A stretch of DNA of 48,998 nt from Solirubrobacterales bacterium (GCA_025963965.1 JAOPZS010000008.1:1-48998), one strand, 5' to 3'. Shown: positions 8,513 through 17,310, numbered from the stretch's first letter. Notes: generated by a model not told the origin, from the letters alone. Translations and numbers: made by a program.

Positions 8513-10116
8513 AGGGCACCCGCCGCGGCAGGCGTCAGGCCGGGGGCCTGGGGACGCCCGGGCACCGTCCCGAACGCCTCCTCGCGGCCGTCACCTGCCA
8601 GCCAGTAGGAGATCACGCCCGGGACGAACCACAGGAACGCGCCGATCGTCACCGCCAGCGTCGGACCCGACAGGCCCTGGATCGTCAGCGCGATGAACGC
8701 GACGATCGCGCCGAGCAGATAGGTGCGCAGCTCGACATCCTTGACTTTTCGCAGGCGCGCGGCGCCGAGCAGGATCACGTTCAGCGTCAGGCCCAGCCAG
8801 ATCAGCAGGCCGGGCGCGCCGGATTCCTTCCAGAGCAGGCTGTATGCAGAGCCGCCGATCACCTTTTCGCCTTCGAGTTCGACTTTTTGCGCACCGCCGA
8901 ACCCGCCGACCGAGCCCGCCGTCCCCAGGCCCACGCCGAGCGGGGCCCGCACGACGTCGGAGGGTATCTGCCCGAGCGATCGTTCCTTGGCGCCGGCGCC
9001 GTGTTCCTGCAGTTCGGAGCTGCTCGTCAGGGTTTCCTGACGAGCGAAGATCCCGGATCCTTCGATGCCGGTCAGGACGGTCACGACGCCGAATGCCAGG
9101 GCCACGATCACGACCACGACCGTGAAGGCCCGGCCCACCCGGATCCCGGCGAGCAGCGACAGGCCGCCGAAGCTGAGCAGCACGACCACGGCGCTGACGA
9201 CCGACGTTCGCGAGGCCGCGGTGGCGATCCCGAGCACCGCCCCCAGCGCGAGCAGCACGACGAGCCATCGTCGCCGCACCTTGCCCGCCGCCAGCAGCGC
9301 CAGCAGCCCTGGCAGCGCGAGCACCCCGACGCCGCCGCCGAAGCCGGAGTCCGAACCGAGCGCCGGGGGTCGCGCGTGCGTCACGCCGTTGCTTTTGAAT
9401 GTGCGCCCCGTCAGGCCGGTGCCTTCCTGCCCGCCGTGCACGAGGCCGCTGTAGCCGGGTCCCCAGGAGGCGAGCGAGCCGGGGCTGATGTGTGTCTGCA
9501 CGGCTCCCACGACGCCGTTCAGCAGGGCGATCACGCCGAGCAGCATGAACAGCTGGCGGAAGCGCTGCTTGGAGCGCACGACGAGGTAGCCGAAGTAGAA
9601 GAACGGAACCCACTCGAGCAGCTGGCGCCAGCCGCCGACGACCTTGAGGATCCCGTGCGTCTTCGGGTTCAGCGCCTCGATCAGCACGAACGCGACGAAC
9701 GCGACGATCCACGCCGACAGCGGCGGCAGCCGAATGCGGCCTTTGCGCACGACGAGCCGCATGATCATGCCGAGCGCGATCGCGATGATCAGCACGTCCC
9801 GCACGCCCGAGCTGGCTTTGCTGGCAGCCTCGAGCTTGATCGGGCCGTCGAGCAGGCCGAGGTACAGCGCGAGCAGCATCAGCGTGACCTCGTAGCGGCG
9901 GCTGACGAGCAGCACGACGACGAACGCGACGCCGATCATCAGCCCCAGGATCAGCAGCGCGTTCGGCCGAGGGCTCGACAGCGTGATCGCCAAGCCGAGC
10001 GCCAGCGGCACCACCAGCGACGCGGCGGCCACCAGCAGATCGTGCATGCGCCGCCCTCGGACCACCGGATGCGGGCCCCCCAGCCGACCGATCGGAAGCG
10101 ACGAGCGGGTGCTCAT
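8509..10116 (-). CDS. Wzy / O-antigen-ligase-like polytopic membrane protein
   Basis: A 535-residue protein with roughly a dozen hydrophobic segments and a long extracytoplasmic loop (about residues 205-265, including THISPGSLASWGPGYSGL and a Gly-rich stretch). That layout is typical of Wzy polymerases and O-antigen ligases. The hydrophobic SRTSVVSAVVVLLSFGGLSLL and the later loop SDVVRAPLGVGLG fit the Wzy_C/O-antigen_lig pattern. It probably polymerises the repeat units at the outer face of the membrane. It overlaps both neighbours by four bases (ATGA upstream, GTGA downstream), so it is co-translated with the Wzz-like protein and the exporter. Confidence 0.75.
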   Translation of the reverse strand: MSTRSSLPIGRLGGPHPVVRGRRMHDLLVAAASLVVPLALGLAITLSSPRPNALLILGLMIGVAFVVVLLVSRRYEVTLMLLALYLGLLDGPIKLEAASKASSGVRDVLIIAIALGMIMRLVVRKGRIRLPPLSAWIVAFVAFVLIEALNPKTHGILKVVGGWRQLLEWVPFFYFGYLVVRSKQRFRQLFMLLGVIALLNGVVGAVQTHISPGSLASWGPGYSGLVHGGQEGTGLTGRTFKSNGVTHARPPALGSDSGFGGGVGVLALPGLLALLAAGKVRRRWLVVLLALGAVLGIATAASRTSVVSAVVVLLSFGGLSLLAGIRVGRAFTVVVVIVALAFGVVTVLTGIEGSGIFARQETLTSSSELQEHGAGAKERSLGQIPSDVVRAPLGVGLGTAGSVGGFGGAQKVELEGEKVIGGSAYSLLWKESGAPGLLIWLGLTLNVILLGAARLRKVKDVELRTYLLGAIVAFIALTIQGLSGPTLAVTIGAFLWFVPGVISYWLAGDGREEAFGTVPGRPQAPGLTPAAAGAL

Positions 10117-11801
10117 GAGGACCTGCTGCGCCAGCTCCGTCCGCTGTATGTCGAGAAGCCGTACTTCTCGATGTCTTTCTGGGAGGCGCCGTTGGCCACC
10201 ACCCCGAGCACGGGCGCGCTCGGCGTCCGCGTGAGCAGCTGGACGAGGCGCTGGGCGGACGATGCGCGCGTCTGGCCGACGCGCGCGACGATCACGATCG
10301 CGTCGACGAGGTGCAGCAGCGGCATCGCGTCGCTCACCTCCAGCGGCGGCGGCGCGTCGACGAGCACGAAGTCCGACGATTCGGCGAGCGCGCGGAGTGT
10401 CTCGTCCATCGCCGGGCTGGCGAGCAGCGCCGACGGGTTGGCGACCGGCGCGCCGACGAGCACCGACGCCGAACCGGTTACGGGGGTGTGGCTGACGGTC
10501 GCGACTGGGCCACCGGCCGCGCCGAGCTCGGGGGCGGCCGGCTGCGGCGAGCGTCCCCCCACCCCCTGCAGCGCTTCCTGGAGGCTCAGCTGCCCGTCGA
10601 GCACGGCCGGGAGACCGGGCTTGGGATCGAGGCCCAGCAGTCGTGCCAGTGTCGGGTGGCGAAGGTCGGCCTCGATGATCGCGGTCGCCTGACCTGCGTC
10701 GCGCTGCACGAGCGCGAGACCCGCGATCACGGTCGTCTGCCCGTCGCCGCCGTTGGCGCTGACGAACAGCACCTTGCGCGGGCGCTCCTGTCCGGCCGCG
10801 CCGCCGAACTGGAGGGTGGTGTGAAGCCGCTCGAGCGACTCGCGCAGCTGCTTGGAGGGCCGCGGCTGGCCCTCGGCGATCACGATCGGGCGTCGCACGG
10901 CCGCCAGCGCCGTCAGGATCCCGGTCCCGAACGCCTCTTCGATCTCAGACAGCGAGCGCAGCCGGTTGTCCATGCGCGCGAGCGCGTACGCCACGAACGA
11001 GGCCAGCAGCAGGCCGACGAAGAACCCGAAGATGGCGTTGCGTTTCGGCGAGGCCGAGAGCTGCTTGACGGCCTTCGGCTTGACAGGGTTGACCTGCCGG
11101 ACGTTGACGATCGCGAGATTGCTTTCGAGCTGGTTGATCTTGCTGATCAGGTTCGCGGTCTGCAGCGCCACCGCCGCGCTCGAGCTCTTCCCTTTCGCCG
11201 TGATGGCGCCAGCGCCTTTTGCGCCTTTTGCGCCTTTGGCCGCCTGCGTCGCTTCGGCAGCGCGAGCTTCCGAGCTCGCTTCGATCCTTCGCACCTGCCG
11301 GCGCGAGAGCGCGATCGCAGATTCGATCGCATGGTGGTATTTGCCGTTCTGACGGTTGACGTAGGTCTGCGCCGTCACGTTCGCGAGCAGCGCCGCGCCG
11401 GCCGCGCTCCTGGCTTCGGCGGTGATCGTGATGAACTGGCTCTTTTCGGAGGCCTTCGCTTTCACCTTCCCGGCCAGCGCCGTGCGCCCGGCGCGAGTGC
11501 CTCGCTCCTTGCGCAGTTGCTGGCGAACCACCGACTTCACGATCGGCGAATTGATCAGCACCGCCTGGGCGCTCGGTTCGGGTACGCCGGACTTCTTGCC
11601 GCTGAGGACGGTGCCGCTCAGCGTCACCTGTTCTTCGGCGCCGGCGCCGAGGTAGACCTGCGTCGCGGCCTGGTAGGTCGGCCTCTGGTGCTTGTAATAG
11701 AAATAGGTGCCGAGCGCGACCAGCACGCCTACGGTTAGAATCAGCCAGCGGCGCCTCCAGATCGGCGCGAACATGGCGCTGGCGTCAGTAGTTTGGTTCA
11801 T
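10113..11801 (-). CDS. Wzz-like chain-length protein fused to a BY-kinase-like domain
   Basis: A 562-residue protein. A membrane segment follows WRRRWLILTVGVLVALGTYF (near residues 15-35), then an extracellular coiled Wzz region rich in Ala/Lys, a second membrane segment (near 260-285, FGFFVGLLLASFVAYAL) and a C-terminal P-loop domain. The P-loop reads SANGGDGQTT, so the invariant Lys is Gln355. The Walker A' region is IIEADLRHP and Walker B FVLVDAPPPLE. The C-tail has only two Tyr (EKYGFSTYSG). Such proteins control polymer length with Wzy by cyclic Tyr phosphorylation; here ATP hydrolysis may be lost. First gene of the long minus-strand operon. Confidence 0.82.
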   Translation of the reverse strand: MNQTTDASAMFAPIWRRRWLILTVGVLVALGTYFYYKHQRPTYQAATQVYLGAGAEEQVTLSGTVLSGKKSGVPEPSAQAVLINSPIVKSVVRQQLRKERGTRAGRTALAGKVKAKASEKSQFITITAEARSAAGAALLANVTAQTYVNRQNGKYHHAIESAIALSRRQVRRIEASSEARAAEATQAAKGAKGAKGAGAITAKGKSSSAAVALQTANLISKINQLESNLAIVNVRQVNPVKPKAVKQLSASPKRNAIFGFFVGLLLASFVAYALARMDNRLRSLSEIEEAFGTGILTALAAVRRPIVIAEGQPRPSKQLRESLERLHTTLQFGGAAGQERPRKVLFVSANGGDGQTTVIAGLALVQRDAGQATAIIEADLRHPTLARLLGLDPKPGLPAVLDGQLSLQEALQGVGGRSPQPAAPELGAAGGPVATVSHTPVTGSASVLVGAPVANPSALLASPAMDETLRALAESSDFVLVDAPPPLEVSDAMPLLHLVDAIVIVARVGQTRASSAQRLVQLLTRTPSAPVLGVVANGASQKDIEKYGFSTYSGRSWRSRSS

Positions 11802-11927
11802 AGCTGGTCGATTTGGCTCCGTCCAAGGTCGCTGCCAGCGCCCCAGCAGGCCAGCTTAAGCGTACTCGTAAGGTGGCGCTAAAGCGAATGGCCGCACGCC
11901 CGCTTTCACCCGTGCAACGATGCCCTC

Positions 11928-13022
11928 GTGCGCGTCCTCGTGGTCAGCCATCCCGCCGTCGTGGACGTCAACCAGGAGGTCTACCGCGAGCTGCAACGGC
12001 GCAGCTGGGATGTGAAGCTCGTGGTGCCGAGTCACTGGCGCCACGAGTACTCCGAGTCCCGCGTCGAGCCACGCGCCCTGCCGGGGCTCGAGCAGGCGCT
12101 GATGCCACTCGGGGTGGCACAGGCGGGTCGGGCACAGCGCCATGTCTACCTCGCGAGGTGCGGGGCGATCTGCGCGCGGCTGCGCCCGGATGTCGCGTTC
12201 CTGGAGGCCGAGCCGTACGCGCTCGCCGCCGCCCAGTGGGGCGGGGCGCTGCGCCGGCACGGGGTGCCGTTCGGAGTGCAGTGCTACGAGAACATCGACC
12301 GCCCGCTGCCGCGGGCGGTGCGGTGGCTGCGCTCGCGCGTTCTGCGCGACGCCTCGTTCGTCGCGGCGCGCTCGCAGAGCGCCGCGGATCTCGTGCGGGG
12401 CTGGGGCGCGCGCGGCGAGGTCGAGATCGCACCGCCGCCGGTGCCGGGCTGGCCGCAGGCGCCGCCTCACGGCCGCCGGCCCTTCACGATCGGCTATGCG
12501 GGGCGGCTGATCGAGAGCAAGGGGCTGACGGACCTGCTCGCTGCGGTGCGCCGCCTTCAGGCTCCGGTCGAGCTCTTGCTGATCGGCAACGGAGAGCTGC
12601 GCGGGGCGCTCGAGGGGCAGCCGGTGCCGGGCTCGGCGGTACGGGTGCTGGACGGCTACAGCCACGACCAGATGGCGGACGCCTATGCCCAGGTCGACGT
12701 GATCGCGCTGCCATCCCGCACGACGCCCACTTGGAAGGAGCAGTTCGGGCGGGTGATCATCGAGGCGCTCTGGTGCGGCGTGCCGGTCGTCGGCTCGGAC
12801 TCCGGCGAGATCCCGTGGGTGATCGGGCTGACCGGCGGCGGGCTGACGTTTCCGGAGGGCGACATCGAGGCGCTGGCGGCGCGCCTTCGGGAGCTGCGCG
12901 AGGCGCCGGAGCTGCGCCGCTCGCTGGCGGCGGCGGGACGCGCCGCCGTCGAGCGCCGGTTCACGGTGCCGGCCGCGACCGATCCGCTCGAGCGCCTGCT
13001 GCGCGATGCGGCCCGACGCTAG
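11928..13022 (+). CDS. GT4-type glycosyltransferase
   Basis: A 364-residue GT-B enzyme starting at GTG 11928 (MRVLVVSHPAVVDVNQEVY). The C-terminal half has FTIGYAGRLIESKGLTDLL, LLLIGNGELRGAL and the nucleotide-sugar motif QFGRVIIEALWCGVPVVGSDSGEIPWV, with the two conserved Glu. It diverges from the Wzz/BY-kinase gene across a 126-base spacer. It ends tail-to-tail with the next glycosyltransferase, the two stop codons sharing a CTAG palindrome (13019-13022). It builds the polysaccharide repeat unit; sugar specificity is not readable. Confidence 0.85.
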   Translation: MRVLVVSHPAVVDVNQEVYRELQRRSWDVKLVVPSHWRHEYSESRVEPRALPGLEQALMPLGVAQAGRAQRHVYLARCGAICARLRPDVAFLEAEPYALAAAQWGGALRRHGVPFGVQCYENIDRPLPRAVRWLRSRVLRDASFVAARSQSAADLVRGWGARGEVEIAPPPVPGWPQAPPHGRRPFTIGYAGRLIESKGLTDLLAAVRRLQAPVELLLIGNGELRGALEGQPVPGSAVRVLDGYSHDQMADAYAQVDVIALPSRTTPTWKEQFGRVIIEALWCGVPVVGSDSGEIPWVIGLTGGGLTFPEGDIEALAARLRELREAPELRRSLAAAGRAAVERRFTVPAATDPLERLLRDAARR

Positions 13023-14197
13023 CTTGGCGGCGCGGCGAGCCGCTGGTACAGCGCATGGTGCTCGTCCACCATCCGCTCGCGACCGTAGGACAGCGCAGCC
13101 GTGCGCGCGGCGCCGCCGAGCCGAGTGCGCAGAGCCGGGTCGGCCCCGAGCCGCCGCAGGCACTCGGCGATCAGCTCGGGCTCGCGGGTGATCAGCATCC
13201 CGGTCTCGCCGTCGAGTATCAGCTCGCGCACTCCGTTCACGGGCGTCGCGAGGATCGCCAGCCCGCTGGCCGCCGCCTCGAACGTGACGAGCGAGAACGT
13301 CTCATAGCTGCTCGGCAGGACGAACGCGTCGGCGAGGTCGTAGACCCCCTGAACTTCGTCGGTCACGCCGAGCCAGCGCACGTCACCGGCGACGCCCGCC
13401 GCTTCGGCGAGCTCGCGATAGCGCTGCTCGTCGCCACCGCCGGCCACGAGCAGCGTCCATTCGGGCGCGAGCGCCAGCGCGGCGAGCAGCGGCGCAAGGC
13501 CCTTGCGCTCCCACTCGCTGCCGACGAACGCCGCCACCAGCCGGCCCTCGCCGATGCCCAGGCGGGCGCGCAGCGCCCCCGCCTGCTCGCGCCTTGCACC
13601 GGGTGCGAATGCGTCCGTGTCGATCCCGTTGTAGATCGTGACGACGCGGCCGGCGAGCGAGGGGTAGTGCTCGCGGACCTCATCGGCCACGCCGGCGGAG
13701 ACGCACACGACGGCGGCGGGACGGCAGACACGCAGGCAGACGCGCTCTCCGAGGCGCTTGAGCACGCCGCTGGCGCGGTCGTGCGCGCGAAACAGCCAGG
13801 TCGCCCGGCTCGGCGTGTTCGTGGCGACCCGGTGCAGGTAGTGCACCGAGATCGCGTCCACGCGGTTCAGCACGATCGCCCCGGTCGCCTGCACGATCCC
13901 GCGGCGCCGGCGGCGGACGGCGAGCGACCCCGCCAGCATGAACCAGGGGTAGGCGACCACGAACGGGCGAGCCGGACCCCTGACGCGGTGGAAGCGCGCG
14001 TCGGTCCCGTCGGGCAGCTCGCAGGTCCGCCCGATCACGGTCACGGCATGGCCGAGTCGCCGCAGCCCGACGACTAGATCTGAGAGCTGGCGCTCCATGC
14101 CGCGCACGGGGCCGATGTCGTGGGCGACGATCGTCACCTCGACGGGCGGCGTGCCGGCCGCCGCGCCTAGGACCGGGTCATCCGGGGACGGCGCCAT
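13019..14197 (-). CDS. GT4-type glycosyltransferase
   Basis: A 392-residue retaining GT-B enzyme. The N-terminal half begins EVTIVAHDIGPVRGMERQLSDL. The C-terminal half shows VAAFVGSEWERKGLAPLLAAL and SSYETFSLVTFEAAASGLAILATPVNG, with the E-x7-E pattern. I chose the ATG at 14197, which overlaps the end of the upstream glycosyltransferase by 20 bases; an upstream ATG (14275) would lie deep in that gene and add a non-conserved Arg/Ser-rich leader. It resembles the general GT4 group that includes mannosyl- and glucosyltransferases. Predicted cytoplasmic. Confidence 0.84.
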   Translation of the reverse strand: MAPSPDDPVLGAAAGTPPVEVTIVAHDIGPVRGMERQLSDLVVGLRRLGHAVTVIGRTCELPDGTDARFHRVRGPARPFVVAYPWFMLAGSLAVRRRRRGIVQATGAIVLNRVDAISVHYLHRVATNTPSRATWLFRAHDRASGVLKRLGERVCLRVCRPAAVVCVSAGVADEVREHYPSLAGRVVTIYNGIDTDAFAPGARREQAGALRARLGIGEGRLVAAFVGSEWERKGLAPLLAALALAPEWTLLVAGGGDEQRYRELAEAAGVAGDVRWLGVTDEVQGVYDLADAFVLPSSYETFSLVTFEAAASGLAILATPVNGVRELILDGETGMLITREPELIAECLRRLGADPALRTRLGGAARTAALSYGRERMVDEHHALYQRLAAPPS

Positions 14198-15323
14198 TGC
14201 TGGACGGCGAGATTGGGTGTTTGGCGTCGAGGACGCGCTGCAGGCTCGAGAAGAAACGCTTGCGCATCGCCGCATCGGTGAAGTCGCGGGCGTAGCTCTC
14301 GAGCCCGGCCTGGGCGATCTCGGCGCGACGCTCGTCGGAGACGAGCAGCTGCTCGAGCGCGTCGGCCAGCGCCTCGGGGCTCCCGGAGCGAGCGAGGATC
14401 CCGGTGCGCCCGTCCTGGAGGAACTCAGCAGGACCGCCCGAGTCGACGCCCACCACAGCGACGCCTCGCGACATGCCCTCGAGCAGGACGATCCCGAACG
14501 GCTCGGGGTCCGATGCGTTGACGAGCACGTCGAACTGCTCGACGTAGGGACCGGCGTCGGGCACCTGCCCGGTCATCGTCACCTCGCCGTCGAGGCCGAG
14601 CTCGGTGACCAGGCCTGGCAGCGAGGAGGCGTACTCAGAGGAAAGTCCCCACGCGTCGCCGCCGACGATCACCAGGTGCATGGAGTGCCCCCGGTCGCGC
14701 AGCAGCGCCTGGGCGCGCAGCAGCCGGTCCTGGCCCTTCCACGGCTGCAGCCTGCCGACGAGGCCGACGACCGGCACGCCGGATGGCAGTTCGAGCGGCC
14801 CGGGTCCGGCGCTCCGCTCCGGCGGCGGGGCGCCTGCGTTGACCACGTACGTCGGCCGTGCCGGGTGCAGCTCCCCCTGCGCGCTCGCCGCCGCCTGCGA
14901 GTAACAGAAGATCGCGCTTGCCGGCAGACGGGTTGCGACGCGGTCCAGCCAGCCGCTCCTCGGGGGGATCGCCTGCTGCCACCAGACGACCCGGTCGGCC
15001 ATACCGGCGAGGGTGGCGGCGGGCGCACCGTAGAGATGTGTTTTCGCCGCCCAGTTCATGATCAGGTCGGGTCTGCGCGAGCGCATGATCGCCGCGAGCC
15101 GGCCGACGGTCGCGACCCACCGGTGCGCTTCGCGCAGGCGGCCGGCATGCACGACCGCGACGCGAAAGCCCTGCGCACGCAGAGTCTCGGGCCAGCTGCC
15201 GTGCTCGAAGAACACGGGCTCGACCTCGTGCCCTTCCGCGCGTGCCCCGTCGAGCACCGCCTGCAGCATCGCCTCGGCGCCGCCGAGCGGCTCCGCCCAC
15301 GGAACGGTCACGAGCAGGCGCAT
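14178..15323 (-). CDS. GT4-type glycosyltransferase
   Basis: A 381-residue GT-B enzyme. N-terminal MRLLVTVPWAEPLGGAEAML carries the GGAE loop common to GT4 acceptor domains. VPVVGLVGRLQPWKGQDRLL, HLVIVGGDAWGL and SDPEPFGIVLLEGMSRGVAVV mark the nucleotide-sugar domain. It is followed by another GT4 gene with a 20-base overlap. It lies 53 bases downstream of a family B sulfotransferase in the same direction, so it is probably in the same transcript (start near 17276). Confidence 0.86.
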   Translation of the reverse strand: MRLLVTVPWAEPLGGAEAMLQAVLDGARAEGHEVEPVFFEHGSWPETLRAQGFRVAVVHAGRLREAHRWVATVGRLAAIMRSRRPDLIMNWAAKTHLYGAPAATLAGMADRVVWWQQAIPPRSGWLDRVATRLPASAIFCYSQAAASAQGELHPARPTYVVNAGAPPPERSAGPGPLELPSGVPVVGLVGRLQPWKGQDRLLRAQALLRDRGHSMHLVIVGGDAWGLSSEYASSLPGLVTELGLDGEVTMTGQVPDAGPYVEQFDVLVNASDPEPFGIVLLEGMSRGVAVVGVDSGGPAEFLQDGRTGILARSGSPEALADALEQLLVSDERRAEIAQAGLESYARDFTDAAMRKRFFSSLQRVLDAKHPISPSSNGAVPG

Positions 15324-15376
15324 GTCATCTCCCCCTCATCGGAGCGCCGACGGCCGGCCTCGGTGGACCGCTCCGG

Positions 15377-16309
15377 TCACGGGGCGGCATGGTAGCGAGT
15401 GCCCCGCGCCCGGCCCCGGACGCCGACCGCGGGGCGCAGCCGCGAGAGCGCCGCCATCACGGGAGCCTGCAGCGCAGCCGTGAGCAGCGAGGACCTCGGC
15501 ACCGGATCGGTCCGGGGTTTGAGTGACATCGTCCCGTCAGCGCGCGTCACGCGATTCCCCTGCAGGGGGAGCCCGATGCTCAGCGCGTCGAAGTCTGGGA
15601 GCGCCACGGTGGGTGCTCCGGCGACCGTGAGGATCTCGCGTAGGGTCCCCGCCGGGTCCGCGACGAACCGCTCGTAGCGCACGAACAGCCGCCGCTCGCG
15701 CGGATGACGCAGGAACACCAGCAGCGAGAGCAGGTGCGTGGCCCACAGGTACACATTGGTGTGCAGTGTCGACTTCGTGAACTCCCCGACGTCGTGGCGG
15801 TTGAACGACGCGACCACCCCCTGCGGGTCCCTGACGAGGTAGATCAGGTACAGCTCGACACCGGCGATCCCCTGCAGCTCGCGGGCCCGCAGCGGATAGT
15901 GGGAGGTGTCGATGAGATGGGTGGCACCCGAGGCGCGGGTCACAGCCCGGTAGAGGTCCTCGGCGACGGCCCGGTAGCGGGGCCGCAGCCGCCGTCGCCG
16001 GGGCCACATCTGCAGCCTCAGCACCGAGACGGAGCGCTCGATCGCCCGCTGCGAGGAGTTGCCGAACAGCGCGCGCGCCGCCGCAGGATCGGCGAGCGCG
16101 TCGCTGACCTGCTCCCAGAAGCGGGTGCGCTGCGCGTCTTCGAGCTGCGGCCTTCCGGAACGGACGAGCCAGTTGTCGAGCTCGCCGGCGTAGAACAGGC
16201 CGGGGCAGTTGCCGAGCGCGATGCCGAGCGTCGTCGAGCCGCTGCGGCCGGCTCCCATCACGTAGAGGACGCGTGGCCGCCCGCTCGCTCGCTCAGTCGC
16301 GCCGGCCAT
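15377..16309 (-). CDS. Sulfotransferase, family B (GAGxSGST type)
   Basis: A 310-residue paralog of the pair at 2540-4341. The PAPS loop GAGRSGST is at residues 19-26, followed by LGNCPGLFYAGELDNWL, THLIDTSHYPLRARELQ and the 3'-phosphate motif LIYLVRDPQGVVASF. The ATG at 16309 lies inside the terminal WGYG codons of the upstream family A gene (17-base overlap), the same junction type as at 575, 1521 and 5722. The C-terminus is strongly basic (VGVRGRARGTRYHAAP), possibly for membrane or polyanion contact. Confidence 0.84.
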   Translation of the reverse strand: MAGATERASGRPRVLYVMGAGRSGSTTLGIALGNCPGLFYAGELDNWLVRSGRPQLEDAQRTRFWEQVSDALADPAAARALFGNSSQRAIERSVSVLRLQMWPRRRRLRPRYRAVAEDLYRAVTRASGATHLIDTSHYPLRARELQGIAGVELYLIYLVRDPQGVVASFNRHDVGEFTKSTLHTNVYLWATHLLSLLVFLRHPRERRLFVRYERFVADPAGTLREILTVAGAPTVALPDFDALSIGLPLQGNRVTRADGTMSLKPRTDPVPRSSLLTAALQAPVMAALSRLRPAVGVRGRARGTRYHAAP

Positions 16310-17276
16310 AGCCCCACAGGGTCTCGAGGTCGCGGCCAAGGTAGTCGCCGAGCGCGGCGACCTCGCCGGCGAAGCGCTCGCGCAGCTCTCCCGTAAGGGC
16401 CTCCTCCGCGGGCGCCGGCCTGGCGAACAGCACCTTGCGCCGAAGCTGGCGGCGCAGCGGCCGCACGACCGTGCGACGCACACCGTCCGGGATCGCGGCG
16501 TTGACGGAGTCCTTGAACGCGCGGGCGGCCGGTCCCTGGGCGGAATGGAACGCGCGTTTGGCTGCGTGCAGGCGCCCGGCCCGCACGCGCACGGTCGGGT
16601 TCGCCTCGACGGGCGCGATCGGCAGCGAGTCGTCGACGTCGAGGAAGCGCATGATCTGACGGGCGCTGCCCTCGTTGTCGGTGCGGAAGTCGTCATAGAT
16701 CAGAACCAGCATCTGCTCGCGCGGGAAGACCGCGTCGAAGCGTCGCAGCTGCTCGACATACCGGACGTGCTCGGAGTACATGAACGGCGCGGCGGAGCGC
16801 GCGCCGCGTGGCAGCTCGTGCCCCTCGCGGCGAGGCTGCTCGAGCGCCAGCGCCCGTCGCAGGTCGGTCTCGGTCTCGATCATCGTCTGCACGAACTGCA
16901 GGTGCAGGGAGCGCAGGAAGCTGGCGGGCTCGCGCAGCACGGCGACGATCCGTGCGCCGGGCGCGAGCGCGGCGATCTGCGCGGCGGCCGTCGGCGAGCG
17001 CAGGTAGGAGGGCGTCGCCTCGCCGGCCAGCTGCTCAGGGGTGGCGGGGGCGAACAGCGCCAGGTACTCCTCCAGGGTGCCGGGGAGCTCGCGAGCGAAG
17101 CGCGGGTCCGAGCGCATCTCCGGCGCGAAGAACTGGGGCTCCTTCAGCGAGGGCATGTAGATCTGCGGATGGCGCCGCAGCATCAGGTAGAGCGCCGTGG
17201 TGCCGCTCTTGGCGTGTCCGGCGATGAAGAAGTCCGGGACGCGGGCCGCCGCGGTCGACTTCTGCTCCCCGCTCAC
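16293..17276 (-). CDS. PAPS-dependent sulfotransferase, family A
   Basis: A 327-residue sulfotransferase with the PAPS loop GHAKSGTT at residues 20-27, RIVAVLREPASFLRS, YDDFRTDNEGSA and a C-terminal LWGYGRRD. I chose the GTG at 17276 (VSGEQKSTAAARVPDFF), because its N-terminal length fits the paralogs and there is little room before the divergent glycosyltransferase; no clear ribosome binding site is visible. First gene of a minus-strand operon with a family B sulfotransferase and two GT4 genes. Confidence 0.85.
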   Translation of the reverse strand: MSGEQKSTAAARVPDFFIAGHAKSGTTALYLMLRRHPQIYMPSLKEPQFFAPEMRSDPRFARELPGTLEEYLALFAPATPEQLAGEATPSYLRSPTAAAQIAALAPGARIVAVLREPASFLRSLHLQFVQTMIETETDLRRALALEQPRREGHELPRGARSAAPFMYSEHVRYVEQLRRFDAVFPREQMLVLIYDDFRTDNEGSARQIMRFLDVDDSLPIAPVEANPTVRVRAGRLHAAKRAFHSAQGPAARAFKDSVNAAIPDGVRRTVVRPLRRQLRRKVLFARPAPAEEALTGELRERFAGEVAALGDYLGRDLETLWGYGRRD

Positions 17277-17310
17277 GGTGCGGTGATGATGACACATGCC
17301 CCTGCTCCGG

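Noticed and set aside
6653-10692. Very long open frames opposite the ABC exporter and Wzy-like genes (also at 2612-3727, 12000-14000, 21749-23023)
   Set aside because: They lie antisense to well-supported genes, are rich in Arg/His/Gln/Asp as expected of GC-rich antisense frames, and show no domain.
12142-12510. Overlapping same-strand frames inside the GT4 gene at 11928
   Set aside because: Out of frame with the conserved GT-B motifs and of Arg/Ser/Ala shadow composition.
13019-13022. CTAG shared by two convergent stop codons as a functional site
   Set aside because: It is explained by TAG stops on both strands; no flanking symmetry suggests a protein or recombination site.
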